From: Mesorhizobium_K sp040049215
Lineage (GTDB): Bacteria; Pseudomonadota; Alphaproteobacteria; Rhizobiales; Rhizobiaceae
Length of the DNA: 64,000 bases
NCBI RefSeq assembly: GCF_040049215.1
Contig: NZ_JBDZDN010000002.1
Location: forward strand, 186,001-250,000
Direction: 5' to 3'
Shown here piece after piece: positions 63,300-64,000 of this stretch. The position numbers and the translations under genes were made by a program. The notes beneath the pieces were generated by a model. The model worked only from the letters and a program-made list of their open reading frames with translations, was not told where the DNA came from and searched no databases. Positions within the stretch are counted from its first letter, which is position 1, and the number at the start of each line of letters is the position of its first letter.

Positions 63300-63438
63300 C
63301 GAATGCTTCCCGACTCAAAGCCGCATCATCGTGGCTGTCTCGTAAGGTTGACCCAGCGTGAGGCGGTTCGGCAAGAGACATGGATGCCCGGATCGCCGCG
63401 CAGCCGCCTTTTCTTGATGGTTCGGCGCCAGTTTTCCG

Positions 63439-64000
63439 CTACAAGGCCGGACTATTTCCCACCCGGACCGGCGCCTGCCTGTTGAGAACCCAGACGAACG
63501 CTCCAGCTACGATATAGGCGATTACGCCGTAGGCCGCGGGCGGGATGGCCATTTCCGGGTTGCCCAGCATGTGTTCGCTCATCGCCAGCGTGATGACGAG
63601 CGCGGCGTTGTGGATGCCGATCGACATCGCCAGCGCGACCGCCTGGCGCCGCTCGATCTTGAGCGCGCGCGGCACGTAGTAGCCGATCAGGAGGCTGGCA
63701 ATATTGAAGACCAGCGCAACGGCGCCCACGGTCGGTCCCCACACGACCAGCAATTCCCACTGGCCGATGAGCGCCCCCAGAACCACTGCGACCAGGAAGA
63801 CGGTCGCCAGGATCTTTACCGGCCGATCGAGCAGCCGCGCTACCGCCGGATAGCGGCTGTGGATGAAAACCCCGATCAGGGTCGGCACGATGGCGATGGC
63901 GAATATCTGCAGCACCTGGCGGATTTCCAGTCTGACAGCGCTGATCTCGCCGTAAAATGCCATCAGCGAAAGATTGACGATGATCGGCAGGCTGAACAGC
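63439..64000 (-). CDS. Bile-acid:sodium symporter (BASS) family protein, 3' part
   Basis: C-terminal part of a BASS-family permease; the N-terminal helices lie past the right edge (frame open from 63999). Visible: RQVLQIFAIAIVPTLIGVFI, IASLLIGYYVPRALKIERRQ, and AVALAMSIGIHNAALVITLA, which is the conserved discontinuous helix of the core domain. At least five helices are present. Substrates in bacteria range over bile acids, pantoate and arsenite; none is evident here. Confidence 0.85.
   Translation of the reverse strand, partial: LFSLPIIVNLSLMAFYGEISAVRLEIRQVLQIFAIAIVPTLIGVFIHSRYPAVARLLDRPVKILATVFLVAVVLGALIGQWELLVVWGPTVGAVALVFNIASLLIGYYVPRALKIERRQAVALAMSIGIHNAALVITLAMSEHMLGNPEMAIPPAAYGVIAYIVAGAFVWVLNRQAPVRVGNSPAL

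Noticed and set aside
63300..63438. M-box magnesium riboswitch before mgtE
   Set aside because: No matching conserved blocks were seen in the short leader.
1..64000. CRISPR arrays, rRNA operons, complete insertion sequences
   Set aside because: Looked for repeated spacers, rRNA sequence and transposase frames; none seen.

Overview
The window reads as chromosomal DNA of a Rhizobiales alphaproteobacterium, most like Mesorhizobium or a related Phyllobacteriaceae genus. The basis is the high GC content together with an ExoR-type Sel1 repeat protein, a PopZ/DUF2497 polar organiser, a two-domain cold shock protein next to a DUF192 protein, a class II ribonucleotide reductase (NrdJ), RIME-like intergenic palindromes and a SecDF fusion. 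The organism call is an inference from family content; no species marker such as rRNA is present.

Layout. 1-9.3 kb: 3' part of DNA polymerase IV, a small secreted protein with an apparent frameshift in its signal peptide, an EamA transporter, a potassium-channel-like protein, dnaE, and an overlapping ilvD-exoR pair. 9.5-17.5 kb: a FadL-family porin, valS, popZ, tolC and a pcm-like methyltransferase, all on the minus strand. 17.6-24.9 kb: tRNA-Cys, alpha/beta hydrolase, DUF192 and double cold-shock proteins, glyoxalase I, DUF1697 and ilvA with an ATGA overlap, then two tandem DUF900 lipoprotein hydrolases. 24.9-31.9 kb: adenine deaminase, a hypothetical gene, a tctCBA tricarboxylate transporter operon and a secreted hydrolase. 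31.9-36.3 kb: an Omp25/31-like beta barrel, an L,D-transpeptidase, tRNA-Leu, two divergent small genes of one family, a membrane-anchored hydrolase, a palindromic mosaic repeat and a CinA-like protein.

36.4-41.5 kb: a universal stress protein, a less GC-rich methyltransferase gene, a decayed phage lysis cassette (amber-interrupted holin-like gene overlapping a truncated lysozyme), gpt, a NUDIX hydrolase and a molybdopterin oxidoreductase/flavin reductase pair. 41.5-47.2 kb: nrdJ behind two NrdR-box-like palindromes, a less GC-rich trypsin-like protease, a 3' scrap of hicA, hicB, and a 38-bp perfect inverted repeat. 47.5-54.6 kb: small and hypothetical genes, acylphosphatase, GH25 lysozyme lipoprotein, SecDF and a CBS protein. 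54.6-64 kb: rhomboid protease, PAS, PilZ and BTLCP genes, gamma carbonic anhydrase, DUF3126, cysE, HD phosphohydrolase, tRNA-Asn, mgtE and a partial bile-acid/sodium symporter family gene.

Most of the window is ordinary core chromosome. The accessory signals sit at three places: the phage lysis scar with the neighbouring methyltransferase (37.3-38.8 kb), the protease insertion between nrdJ and hicB (45.9-46.8 kb), and two intergenic regions (55.5 and 58.0 kb) that share a near-identical C-rich motif in hairpin contexts and may encode small RNAs.
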